This document shows, piece after piece, positions 8,648-18,255 of a stretch of DNA of 64,000 nt. Below the pieces are notes generated by a model, which was not told the origin of the DNA, ran no database searches, and saw only the letters and a list, made by a program, of their open reading frames with translations. Within the stretch, counting starts at the first letter, position 1. Each line of letters starts with the position of its first letter. A program made the position numbers and the translations under genes. Source of the stretch: Devosia neptuniae. GTDB lineage: Bacteria; Pseudomonadota; Alphaproteobacteria; Rhizobiales; Devosiaceae. The stretch lies in the NCBI RefSeq assembly GCF_025452235.1, contig NZ_CP104964.1, positions 310,001 to 374,000 of the forward strand, in the 5' to 3' direction.

Positions 8648-9901
8648 ATGAAAAAGTGGATGCTGATGACCACGGCGATTGCCGCGACAGGCCTTGTGGC
8701 CATGTCGTCGGCGCGTGCCGAAGAGCTGAACCTATGGGTGCGGACGTCCTCAGCGGGCGTCTTGGAAAAGCTCGTCGATCTCTACAATGCCAGCCATGAC
8801 GACAAGGTCGTGGTGACGCCGATCACCGCTGAACAGATGGTGCCCAAGCTGGGCACCTCGATCGCGGCGGGGGCAGCGCCCGATGGCGCTGTGCTGGATT
8901 TGATCTATCTGCCCACTTTCGCGGCGACCGACAGCCTCGAAGATATGACCGATTTCATCAAGGGCCTGCCCTATGCGGATGCGCTCAGCCCCTCCCATAT
9001 TCGCCTAGCCACCTATGAGGGCAAGGTCTATGGCGTGCCCGCGCTGCCTGACGCCTCGATCATCGCCTATAACAAGGATCTGTTCACAGCCGCCGGGCTC
9101 GATCCGGAAAAGGCCCCAGCCTCGCTGGCCGAAATTGCTGAAGACGCAAAGAAGATCACTGCGCTGGGCAATGACACTTATGGCCTCTTCTTCGTGGCAA
9201 GCTCAGGCAGTTGGTTGGTCTATGATTTCACGCCCCATATCTGGGCGGCCGGAGCCGATGTGCTGTCCGAAGACGGGCGCACTGCAACCATCGACACGCC
9301 GGCCATGCGAGCGACGCTAGCTGCCTATAATGACATGTGGACATCGGGCTCCATCCACCCCACCTCCCGCTCGGGTGTGGGCAATGATGCAGTGGCCGCT
9401 TTTGCCTCGGGCAAGGTTGGTATTCTGATGACAGGGTCCTACATCGTGAATCTGCTCACCAGCCAATATCCCGACGTGAATTTTGGCGTCGCACCCATTC
9501 CCGGTCCCGAAGGCGGCGCCTCGAGCTTTGCCGGTGGCGACACGCTGGCCCTGATGAAGGGCATCAGCCCTGAAAAAAAGGCCGTGGCCGAGAGCTTCAT
9601 CGACTTCTACATGCAGCCCGAGCAGCAAGTCCTGATCACCGCGGAATCCGGCATGCCGCCGCGCACCGACTTGGCCGATGAGGCCTATGCCGATTTCGAT
9701 CCGCGCAATCTAATTGCCTACGATATCCTGGCTAGTGCACGCACGCCCTACACTTTCGCTTCCGACGAATTGTTCGTGGCCCGCACTGGCCCCTGGGTCA
9801 ATCTGCTGCAAACCGCCATTTTCGATGGCGATATCGATGGTGCGATTAGCGCGGCGCAAGAAGGGTTCACCAAGATCCTGGAACGCACCAACCCCAAGTA
9901 A
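8648..9901 (+). CDS. Sugar-binding periplasmic protein, SBP family 1
   Basis: Solute-binding protein of a carbohydrate ABC importer, 417 residues. The signal peptide spans about residues 1-24 (hydrophobic core after KKWMLM, cleavage near SARA-E). Family 1 features include the early ELNLWVRTSS strand, YGVPALPDASIIAYNKDLF in the first third and the GGDTLALMKG lobe-crossing strand. GGGAAGGGAAAACC precedes the ATG. It heads the operon with two permeases, GH127 and an ATPase, so the ligand is probably an arabinofuranoside oligomer; this is inferred from the enzyme only. A stem-loop terminator follows directly. Confidence 0.94.
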   Translation: MKKWMLMTTAIAATGLVAMSSARAEELNLWVRTSSAGVLEKLVDLYNASHDDKVVVTPITAEQMVPKLGTSIAAGAAPDGAVLDLIYLPTFAATDSLEDMTDFIKGLPYADALSPSHIRLATYEGKVYGVPALPDASIIAYNKDLFTAAGLDPEKAPASLAEIAEDAKKITALGNDTYGLFFVASSGSWLVYDFTPHIWAAGADVLSEDGRTATIDTPAMRATLAAYNDMWTSGSIHPTSRSGVGNDAVAAFASGKVGILMTGSYIVNLLTSQYPDVNFGVAPIPGPEGGASSFAGGDTLALMKGISPEKKAVAESFIDFYMQPEQQVLITAESGMPPRTDLADEAYADFDPRNLIAYDILASARTPYTFASDELFVARTGPWVNLLQTAIFDGDIDGAISAAQEGFTKILERTNPK

Positions 9902-9916
9902 CTCCTCCCGGAGCGT

Positions 9917-9949
9917 GGCGGACGGGATTTGTTCCGTCCGCCGATTTTT
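9917..9949 (+). terminator. Intrinsic terminator/attenuator after the sugar-binding protein gene
   Basis: GGCGGACGG (9917-9925) pairs perfectly with CCGTCCGCC (9934-9942) over an 8-base loop and is followed by GATTTTT. This is a textbook Rho-independent terminator placed inside the operon between the binding-protein and permease genes. It should let the binding protein be made in excess over the membrane parts. Confidence 0.85.
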
Positions 9950-9970
9950 GATCAGCAAGGGGAGTGCACC

Positions 9971-10876
9971 GTGACCGTGTCCATCGAACAGCCGGCAATC
10001 CGGCAAGAGCCGCATCAATGGCTGGGCGCCGCCTTCATCGTGCCGAGCCTGATCATGATCGGACTCTTCTTCTTCGTGCCGCTCATCATGACAGTGTGGA
10101 TGAGCTTGCATGATTGGCCGCTGCTGGGTCAATCAAGCTTTATCGGACTCGATAATTTCATGGAGATCGCGGGGGACCGTCAGCTCTGGAACAGCGTGGG
10201 TTTCACCATGCTTTATACCGTGCTGGTGACCCTGGCCCTCTTCGCTGTGGCCTTTCCGCTCGCGCTGCTAATCGACCGGCCACTGCGAGCGGCAGGCTTT
10301 TTCCGCACCATCTTCTTTATGCCGGTGGTGATCGGGTTCGGTGCGGCTTCGACCCTTTGGATGTGGCTGCTCAATCCCGATAGCGGGGTTTTTGCGCAAT
10401 TGCTTAAGAGCCTGCATCTGGTGACAGCCGCGCCGCGCCCAATTGAAAGCTTTTGGCCGGCGCTGGGTGTAATCATCCTGATGGTGGTGTGGAAGAGCGC
10501 GGGCTTCACCATGGTGATCCTGCTCACGGGCCTGCAAAGCGTGCCTGCCGAGGTGATCGAGGCGGCCAAGATCGACGGCGCCAATGCCTGGAGCCGGTTC
10601 CGCAATATTACCCTGCCGCTGATGCGAAATTCGCTGCTGCTGGCGCTGGTGCTTAACGTCACCTCCTCGATGCTGGCCTTCGATCAGTTCTTCGTCATCA
10701 CCCAGGGCGGGCCGCAGAACTCGACTATCACCGCGGTGTTTCAGATTTATCTGGCCTCGTTCAGTTCCTACCGGCTGGGCTATGGCTCGGCGCTGTCGCT
10801 GGTACTGCTCGTGGTGCTGGTTGCCATCAGCTCGATCCAACTGACCTTTCTTAAAGTCCGCCCGGAGGAAAGCTGA
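9971..10876 (+). CDS. Sugar ABC transporter permease, MalF/UgpA type
   Basis: First inner-membrane permease of the importer, about 301 residues with six predicted helices. The cytoplasmic EAA loop is visible (EVIEAAKIDGANAWSRF). A GTG start at 9971 (VTVSIEQPA) is preferred since AAGGGGAG lies just upstream; the open frame begins 14 codons earlier inside the terminator sequence. Its TGA overlaps the next ATG by one base. Confidence 0.93.
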   Translation: MTVSIEQPAIRQEPHQWLGAAFIVPSLIMIGLFFFVPLIMTVWMSLHDWPLLGQSSFIGLDNFMEIAGDRQLWNSVGFTMLYTVLVTLALFAVAFPLALLIDRPLRAAGFFRTIFFMPVVIGFGAASTLWMWLLNPDSGVFAQLLKSLHLVTAAPRPIESFWPALGVIILMVVWKSAGFTMVILLTGLQSVPAEVIEAAKIDGANAWSRFRNITLPLMRNSLLLALVLNVTSSMLAFDQFFVITQGGPQNSTITAVFQIYLASFSSYRLGYGSALSLVLLVVLVAISSIQLTFLKVRPEES

Positions 10877-11739
10877 TGAGCGATCTGACTAGCAATGGCC
10901 CCTCGCGCCGGGAGCGGTTGGGTCTGGTCGCCTTTTATGTCACGGCCAGTGTCTTGGCCGTGCTGTTCCTGATGCCTATGGTCTGGTCGGTGGCCAATTC
11001 CTTTAAGCCGCCCGCCGAGGCGTTGGCCAATCCGCTTGCTTTGTTCAGCAAAGCTTTTTCGCTGGATAATTACCGTCGTCTCGAAGGGGTAGGAGCAGGC
11101 TGGTATGTCTATGCCGGCAATTCGGTGATGATCGCTTTAGGAACGGTCCTGCTGACCGTGCTGATCGCGGTGCCCGCCGGTTATGGCTTTTCCAAATTCC
11201 GCTTTCCCGGCCAGACGGTCCTGTTCGTCGCCTTGATGGCAACGATGATGATTCCGTTCCAGTCCATTTTGACGCCGTTATTCCTGATCCTCAACTTGCT
11301 CAAACTGCAGAACAACCTGTTGGGGCTGGTGCTGATCTACACCACCTTCCAGCTGCCCTTTTCGATCTTCATGATGCGCAATGCCTTCGATGCTGTGCCC
11401 AAGGCATTGATCGAGGCGGCGCGGATCGATGGGGCCTCCCAATGGACCATTCTGCGCCGCATCATGGTGCCTATTGCCCTGCCGGGGGTCGCTACGGTGG
11501 CGCTCTTTGCCTTTCTCAATTCCTGGAACGAATTTCTGGCGGCGCTGATTTTCCTGTCCGACCAGAACAAGTTCACTCTGCCCATCATGCTGGTGAATGT
11601 CTCATCCGGCATTTACGGCATTATCGACTGGGGCGCTCTGCAGGCCGGCGTCACGGTCACCATGATCCCCTGCCTTGTCCTCTTCCTGTTGCTGCAACGT
11701 TATTACGTGCGCGGCATGACGGCTGGCGCCGTCAAATGA
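10876..11739 (+). CDS. Sugar ABC transporter permease, MalG/UgpE type
   Basis: Second permease, 287 residues. The EAA loop reads ALIEAARIDGASQWTIL, and the C-terminus ends YYVRGMTAGAVK, the normal MalG-family tail. CGGAGGAA precedes the ATG, which overlaps the stop of the preceding permease (TGATG). With the ATPase at 13700 it forms a complete importer. Confidence 0.95.
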   Translation: MSDLTSNGPSRRERLGLVAFYVTASVLAVLFLMPMVWSVANSFKPPAEALANPLALFSKAFSLDNYRRLEGVGAGWYVYAGNSVMIALGTVLLTVLIAVPAGYGFSKFRFPGQTVLFVALMATMMIPFQSILTPLFLILNLLKLQNNLLGLVLIYTTFQLPFSIFMMRNAFDAVPKALIEAARIDGASQWTILRRIMVPIALPGVATVALFAFLNSWNEFLAALIFLSDQNKFTLPIMLVNVSSGIYGIIDWGALQAGVTVTMIPCLVLFLLLQRYYVRGMTAGAVK

Positions 11740-11764
11740 TCCACCTGGTTTCGAAAGCGATCCG

Positions 11765-13690
11765 ATGACCGATCTGTCCAATCCCCTGCGCATCGAGCGC
11801 TACGTTCCCGTTGACCATGCCAAGGTCGATTTCGCCGGCGGCTTCTGGGAAAGTTGGAGCAAAACGGTGCGCGAGGTGACCGTGCCCAGCCAGCACAGAC
11901 GCCTCGATGAAGAGCGCTTTCTCGAGGTGCTCAATTTCGACCAGCCACCCGGGCCATTGGCCCGGCCGATCCAACCCAGCGGGCTTTCGATGCAGCATTT
12001 CTTCGACAGCGATTTCGGCAAGTGGATTGAGGCTGCGAGCTATACGCTCAAAGCCCATCCCAATCCGGCGCTGCAAGCAAAGATCGATGATATCGTCGAA
12101 AAACTCGCCCACGGGCAAATGGCGGACGGCTACCTTAATTCCTGGTTCATCCGCCGGGAGCCGGACAAGCGCTGGACCAATCTGCGCGACCTACATGAAA
12201 TGTATTCCATGGGACATTTGCTCGAAGGAGCGGTGGCTTATTTCGAAGCTACCGGGAAGCGGGCTTTCCTGGATGTGATGATCAAAGCGGTCGATCACAT
12301 CGATGCCACCTTCGGCCGCGAGCCGGGTAAATTGCGCGGCTACGACGCGCATGAGGAGATCGAGCTAGCGCTGATCAAGCTCTATCGCGTGACCAAGAAT
12401 CCCAAGCATCTCAAGCTTGCACAGTATTTCGTCGATGAGCGCGGCCAGATGCCCTCCTATTACGACGAGGAAGCGCGGCGACGGGGTGATGATCCTGCCA
12501 ATTACCACTACCAGACCTATGCCTACAGCCAGGCCCATATGCCGGTGCGCGAGCAGACCCAGGTGGTGGGCCACGCGGTGCGGGCCATGTATCTGTTCTC
12601 GGCCATGGCGGACCTCGCCTACGAAACTAGCGATCTGACGCTCCTGGCCGCCTGTGACCGGCTTTTCGACAACCTCACCGGACGGCAGCTCTACATTACT
12701 GGCGGTCTGGGACCCTCGGGCGCCAATGAAGGGTTTACCCGGGAATACGACCTGCCCAATGAAACTGCCTATGCCGAGACCTGCGCGGCGGTTGCCCTGG
12801 CCTTCTGGGGGCATCGTATGGCACAGATCGAGCTGGACTCGCGCTTCACCGACCATGTCGAATTGGCAATTTTCAACGGCGCGCTCTCTGGGATTGCGCG
12901 GGATGGCGAGCACTATTTTTATGAGAATGTGCTGGAAAGCCATGGCCAGCACCGGCGCTGGAAATGGCATTATTGTCCGTGCTGCCCCACCAATATCGCC
13001 CGCCTGATCGCCTCGCTGGGCAGCTATTTCTATACCACCAAGCCAGATGAACTGGTGGTCCATCTGTACGGCGCCAACACGGCCGAAGCCGAGATCGGCG
13101 GACGGATCGTACAAATATCACAAGAAACGTCTTATCCTTGGGATGGCGATATCGCGCTGACCCTCGTGCCTGCGGCGCCGATGCCTTTCACACTACGTCT
13201 GCGTATGCCTGGCTGGTGTAACAAGGCCAGCGTGACGGTGAACGGAGAGGGAATAGACACTGCCGCCGCCGAAAAGGGTTATCTGGCCATCGCTCGCCAG
13301 TGGGCGGCCGGCGACGTGGTGCGGATCAGCTTCGACATGCCGGTCGAGCGAATTTATGCTCACCCGCTGGCCAGCGAGGATGCCGGGCGCGTGGCGCTGA
13401 AACGTGGGCCGGTGGTCTACTGCGCGGAGGAGGCCGATCTGGGGTTTGTGCCCCAATTGCTGGCGCTACCGGCCGACGCAGAAATCGCAGCGGAATTTGA
13501 CCCCGACTTGCTCGGCGGCGCAGTGCGGCTTTCGGCCTTAGCTACTAAAACCAGCGACGCGGATTGGGACGGGCAACTTTACCGCCGCGAACAACCGAAA
13601 ACCCAAGCAGCGCGTCTTAATGCGATCCCCTATCACCTATGGGCCAACCGACAAGCCGGCGGCATGCTCGTTTGGTTGCGCGAGAAATAG
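11765..13690 (+). CDS. Beta-L-arabinofuranosidase, GH127 (DUF1680)
   Basis: Glycoside hydrolase releasing terminal beta-L-arabinofuranose, 641 residues with no signal peptide, so it acts in the cytoplasm on imported oligosaccharides. The (alpha/alpha)6 barrel occupies roughly residues 15-420 and beta domains follow. The family's zinc-thiolate centre is visible: Glu338 and Cys340 in NETAYAETC, and the CPCC motif at Cys404, Cys406 and Cys407. In the characterised Bifidobacterium HypBA1 the ligands are, from memory, Glu338, Cys340, Cys417 and Cys418 with Cys417 as nucleophile, which makes Cys406 the likely nucleophile here. It lies 25 bases after the permease gene and 9 bases before the ATPase gene. 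Confidence 0.93.
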   Translation: MTDLSNPLRIERYVPVDHAKVDFAGGFWESWSKTVREVTVPSQHRRLDEERFLEVLNFDQPPGPLARPIQPSGLSMQHFFDSDFGKWIEAASYTLKAHPNPALQAKIDDIVEKLAHGQMADGYLNSWFIRREPDKRWTNLRDLHEMYSMGHLLEGAVAYFEATGKRAFLDVMIKAVDHIDATFGREPGKLRGYDAHEEIELALIKLYRVTKNPKHLKLAQYFVDERGQMPSYYDEEARRRGDDPANYHYQTYAYSQAHMPVREQTQVVGHAVRAMYLFSAMADLAYETSDLTLLAACDRLFDNLTGRQLYITGGLGPSGANEGFTREYDLPNETAYAETCAAVALAFWGHRMAQIELDSRFTDHVELAIFNGALSGIARDGEHYFYENVLESHGQHRRWKWHYCPCCPTNIARLIASLGSYFYTTKPDELVVHLYGANTAEAEIGGRIVQISQETSYPWDGDIALTLVPAAPMPFTLRLRMPGWCNKASVTVNGEGIDTAAAEKGYLAIARQWAAGDVVRISFDMPVERIYAHPLASEDAGRVALKRGPVVYCAEEADLGFVPQLLALPADAEIAAEFDPDLLGGAVRLSALATKTSDADWDGQLYRREQPKTQAARLNAIPYHLWANRQAGGMLVWLREK

Positions 13691-13699
13691 GAAACCAGC

Positions 13700-14797
13700 A
13701 TGGCTCAACTTTCTCTTCGGAACGTGGTCAAAGCCTATAACGAGCACCAGGTGGTGCGGGGCATCAACCTTGAAGTCGCCGACAATGAATTCGTAGTGCT
13801 GGTCGGGCCTTCAGGCTGCGGCAAGTCGACGACACTGCGCATGATCGCCGGGCTCGAGCATATCAGCGGCGGCGAGATCGCCATCGGTGACCGGGTGGTC
13901 AACAATCTGGGGCCGGGTGAGCGCGATATTGCCATGGTGTTCCAGAATTACGCGCTTTATCCCCATATGAGCGTGCATGAGAACATCGCTTTTTGCCTGC
14001 AGCAGCAGAAAATGCCAAAGGCAGACATTCAGCAGCGGATTGCGGCGGCGGCGCAGACCCTACACATCACCGAACTCCTAGACCGACGCCCTGGCCAGCT
14101 TTCTGGTGGCCAGCGCCAGCGCGTGGCCATGGGCCGGGCCATCGTGCGCAATCCAAAAGTGTTTCTATTTGACGAGCCGCTGTCGAACCTGGACGCCAAG
14201 TTGCGCGTGCAGATGCGCACCGAAATCAAGCGGTTGCACCAGACCCTGCCGACGACCACAGTTTACGTGACACATGACCAGATCGAGGCCATGACCATGG
14301 CCGATCGGGTCGTGGTAATGAACAAGGGCCGCATTGAGCAGGTCGGGCCGCCACAGGAACTCTATCATCGCCCGGCGAGCCTGTTTGTGGCCGGCTTTAT
14401 CGGTTCGCCAGCAATGAACCTGCTATCGGCAAGCGTCATTGCCGCTGGGGATGAACTGACACTGGTGCTGGCAGACGGCACGAGCCTTCCGGTGCCACCG
14501 TCAATGCGGGCAAGCGCGGGGCTTTTGGCGGGACGCAAGGTTATTGTGGGAATTCGGCCGGAAGTGATCACCCAACCCAATGGTCGACCCCATGCTGCCC
14601 CGATCTGGGCCAATGTCGAGATCGTCGAGCCGTTGGGGCTGGAAACCTTGCTTTATTTCAGCGTCGGCAACGACGTGGTGTGCGCCAGGGTAGACCCGGA
14701 TACCGCACCCTCGCCTAATCAGCGGGCGAAGCTGAGTATTGATATGGATAAAGTCCATATCTTCGATCCCCAAACGGAGCAGGCGCTACGGCTATAA
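13700..14797 (+). CDS. Sugar ABC transporter ATPase, UgpC/MsmK type
   Basis: Cytoplasmic ATPase energising the importer encoded upstream, 365 residues. It has Walker A GPSGCGKST (about 38-46), signature LSGGQRQRVAMGRA, Walker B VFLFDEPLSNLDAK and the H-loop THDQ, followed by a TOBE regulatory/sugar-sensing domain from about residue 240. The gene starts 9 bases after GH127 and is the last gene of the operon. ATPases of this family can serve several importers, which matters because the transporter at 55.2-58.3 kb has none of its own. Confidence 0.95.
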   Translation: MAQLSLRNVVKAYNEHQVVRGINLEVADNEFVVLVGPSGCGKSTTLRMIAGLEHISGGEIAIGDRVVNNLGPGERDIAMVFQNYALYPHMSVHENIAFCLQQQKMPKADIQQRIAAAAQTLHITELLDRRPGQLSGGQRQRVAMGRAIVRNPKVFLFDEPLSNLDAKLRVQMRTEIKRLHQTLPTTTVYVTHDQIEAMTMADRVVVMNKGRIEQVGPPQELYHRPASLFVAGFIGSPAMNLLSASVIAAGDELTLVLADGTSLPVPPSMRASAGLLAGRKVIVGIRPEVITQPNGRPHAAPIWANVEIVEPLGLETLLYFSVGNDVVCARVDPDTAPSPNQRAKLSIDMDKVHIFDPQTEQALRL

Positions 14798-14842
14798 AGA
14801 GTTCGGTCGGCGGAGTGGGAGCCCTTGTACCTGCCAGCGCCA

Positions 14843-15100
14843 CTAACTTGCCTGATGATCGGTCAATCGGATGCCGGTCTCCATGTCGAAAAGCAGGATG
14901 TTGGCCGTGTCATAGGTAAAGCTGACCGGCTCGCCCATGGTCAGTTTGGGTCGATTTCCCAGTACAGCAACGACGATGTCGTTGCCCGCCTCAAGCCGCA
15001 AATGCGTTTCCGATCCGGTCGGTTCGATGCTGCGGACGCTGGCGGCATTGCCGTCCGAAGTCAGCTCGATGTGCTCGGGGCGGATGCCAAATTGGATGGA
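14843..15100 (-). pseudogene. Remnant of a UgpC/MsmK-type ATPase (C-terminal TOBE domain only)
   Basis: On the minus strand, from about 15100 to the stop at 14843, the translation runs FGIRPEHIEL ... ILLFDMETGIRL, an unmistakable C-terminal TOBE domain of a sugar ABC ATPase. The 47 codons upstream in the same frame (to 15241) do not resemble the family, and no Walker A, signature or Walker B is present nearby in any frame I read. The nucleotide-binding domain is therefore gone. It lies tail-to-tail with the intact ATPase gene ending at 14797, which suggests a deletion or rearrangement at the junction of two sugar clusters. The rest of 14798-15323 holds no gene I can support. Confidence 0.8.
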
Positions 15101-15323
15101 TCTGGTGGAACGGGCCATGGTGCAAGACCTCGGCGTGGGGCAGCAGGCCGCCGTCCCAAACACTCCCCAACAGCGCAATGTTCTTGGTTTTGCCCAGCCG
15201 GAGGCTCGTTCAGCGCTGGTGCAGGTGACCTGAAGGCACAAATCTGCTCATCCGGCATTATCGCCGGTCGGATACGCCGACGTCTAGCTTGATGGCGAGG
15301 AGCGTTGACAAGGAGTGACTACA

Positions 15324-15371
15324 GACATATCAATACATCAACTAAGATATCAGTTATTGGATTGATATGTC
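15324..15371. promoter_or_regulatory. Inverted repeat over the GntR-family regulator start codon
   Basis: GACATATCAAT (15324-15334) and ATTGATATGTC (15361-15371) are perfect 11-bp inverted repeats 26 bases apart; the right arm contains the proposed ATG at 15367. This placement suits an autoregulatory operator or a hairpin that hides the start. Confidence 0.55.
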
Positions 15372-16158
15372 TCCAACGAGTGAATTTCCATCGCTGCCCT
15401 TGGTCGATCTTGTGCGGTCTGACGAGTTGCCGTCGGTCGGCAATATGGCCAATCGCATTTATGCCCTGCTGCGCAAGCTGATCGTCGAGGTCAAGCTGCT
15501 GCCAGGCCGGGCGCTGTCGGAAAAGGAGATCGCGGCGCTGCTGCATGTCAGCAAGACGCCGGTGCGTGAGGCCATCATCCGGCTCGCCGACGAAGGTTTC
15601 GTCACTGTCGTGCCGCAGGGCGGCACCTACGTCGCCACCATCGATGTGCAGCGCTACATGGAAGCCTGCTTCATTCGATTCAAGCTCGAAGAGGGCGCGG
15701 TGATCGAAGCCACCAAGCGCCACTCTTTCGAGGATATTGCTCGCCTCAAGACCTGCCTTGGCGAGCAGCGCACCGCCGCCGAAGACGAGCAATTCACCGA
15801 CTTCTTCCTGCTTGACGAAGAATTCCACCGCACCATTTTCGCCGCCGCGCGCCTGCCTGGCGCCTGGGGCGTGGTCAATCAGGCCAAGGGCGAAATGGAT
15901 CGCATGCGCCATCTCAAGCGCGTCTTCGCCGTGCGCCGCACCGAACAGGTGATCGGCGAGCATGAGGCCATCGTCGCAGCCATTGAATCCGGCGACGTTG
16001 AAGCTGCACGCGAGGCCGTCGCCAAGCATTTGGGCTCGCTCGAATCAAAGATCGCCGAACTCTCCAAGAACCCCAAAATCTGGGCCTATATCGAACAGAT
16101 CAATACCCGCGTGCCCAAAAAGCGCGCTCCGCGTGGGTCCAAGACGGTCGCTGAATAG
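15367..16158 (+). CDS. GntR-family regulator, FadR/FCD type
   Basis: Transcriptional regulator of 263 residues at the head of the alginate-type cluster. A winged helix occupies about residues 30-95 (ALLHVSKTPVREAIIRLADEGFV) and an all-helical FCD ligand-binding domain about 105-235, with the metal/ligand pattern DEEFHRTIF and GEHEAIVAAIESGD. A hydrophilic lysine/arginine-rich tail follows. The ATG at 15367 lies in the right arm of an inverted repeat; a shorter start at 15445 is possible. Only 42 bases separate it from the ATPase gene, so it probably regulates the downstream operon, with a uronate-derived metabolite as likely inducer (inference). Confidence 0.92.
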   Translation: MSPTSEFPSLPLVDLVRSDELPSVGNMANRIYALLRKLIVEVKLLPGRALSEKEIAALLHVSKTPVREAIIRLADEGFVTVVPQGGTYVATIDVQRYMEACFIRFKLEEGAVIEATKRHSFEDIARLKTCLGEQRTAAEDEQFTDFFLLDEEFHRTIFAAARLPGAWGVVNQAKGEMDRMRHLKRVFAVRRTEQVIGEHEAIVAAIESGDVEAAREAVAKHLGSLESKIAELSKNPKIWAYIEQINTRVPKKRAPRGSKTVAE

Positions 16159-16200
16159 ACCGTCTCCTGAAACTCCAGGGCCCTGAGGAGGAGCCTTTCT

Positions 16201-17304
<1,104 letters not shown>

Positions 17305-17314
17305 GGGCAGGGCA

Positions 17315-18244
17315 ATGGAAAACCGCTTTCGCGATTATCTGCGCACGCTTGGCGAAGACCTGAGGCGCGATTGGCAGCTCTATCTCTTGCTGGCGCCAAT
17401 GGTCATTTGGTTCGCGCTATTTCTCTACAAGCCCATGCACGGGCTGCAGATCGCCTTCAAGGATTTCTCAATCTTCCGCGGCGTCGATGCCAGCCCTTGG
17501 GTCGGCTTCGCCCATTTCCAGGAATTGTTCAACAACGGGCTGTTCATCCGCTCGTTCTTCAACACCATCATTATCAGCTCGATCGGTTTGATCTTCGCGT
17601 TTCCCGTGCCGATCATTCTGGCACTGATGTTCAACGAGGTGCAGAGCGCAGTCGCACGGCGCTGGGCCCAGACCGTGGTCTATCTGCCCCACTTCATCTC
17701 GGTGGTGATCGTTGCCGGCATCGTCATCAATTTCCTGTCGCCCTCGACCGGCGTTATCAACATCTTCCTCAAATGGGTGGGGCTCGAACCCATCTATTTC
17801 CTGACCCAGCCCGAATGGTTCCGTCCCGTCTTCATCGGGTCGAGCATTTGGAAGGAAGCGGGGTTTGAATCGATTGTCTACCTGGCCGCCATCGCCGGTG
17901 TGAGCCCCACGCTTTACGAAAGCGCCCGCGTCGACGGCGCCTCGCGCTGGCAGATGATATGGCGCATCACGCTGCCCTGCATCCTGCCCACCATCATCAT
18001 CATGCTGATCATCCGCATCGGCAATCTGGTCGAAGTGGGCTTTGAATACATCATCCTGCTCTACCAGCCCTCGACCTACGAGACGGCCGACGTGGTCTCG
18101 ACCTTCATTTACCGCACCGGCCTGCAAGGCACCCAATACGATCTGGCGACCGCTGCCGGCCTGTTCAATGCCGTCATCGCCTTCGTCCTCGTCTACTCGG
18201 CCAACCGGATCAGCCGGAAGCTGTCGTCGACGTCGCTGTGGTGA
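17315..18244 (+). CDS. ABC transporter permease, LplB/AlgM1 type
   Basis: Inner-membrane permease of 309 residues. The true start is the ATG at 17315 (MENRFRDYLR), ten bases after the ATPase stop and behind GAGGGCAGGG; a longer open frame upstream merely overlaps the ATPase gene. Six helices are predicted and the EAA loop reads TLYESARVDGASRWQMIW. The long loop KDFSIFRGVDASPWVG after the first helix is characteristic of the LplB/YteP/AlgM1 group, which partners LplA-type binding proteins. Confidence 0.94.
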   Translation: MENRFRDYLRTLGEDLRRDWQLYLLLAPMVIWFALFLYKPMHGLQIAFKDFSIFRGVDASPWVGFAHFQELFNNGLFIRSFFNTIIISSIGLIFAFPVPIILALMFNEVQSAVARRWAQTVVYLPHFISVVIVAGIVINFLSPSTGVINIFLKWVGLEPIYFLTQPEWFRPVFIGSSIWKEAGFESIVYLAAIAGVSPTLYESARVDGASRWQMIWRITLPCILPTIIIMLIIRIGNLVEVGFEYIILLYQPSTYETADVVSTFIYRTGLQGTQYDLATAAGLFNAVIAFVLVYSANRISRKLSSTSLW

Positions 18245-18255
18245 GGAGAAGCTAA

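Noticed and set aside
12365..13114. Minus-strand open frame of 249 codons
   Set aside because: Antisense to the GH127 gene, whose active-site motifs prove the plus strand is coding.
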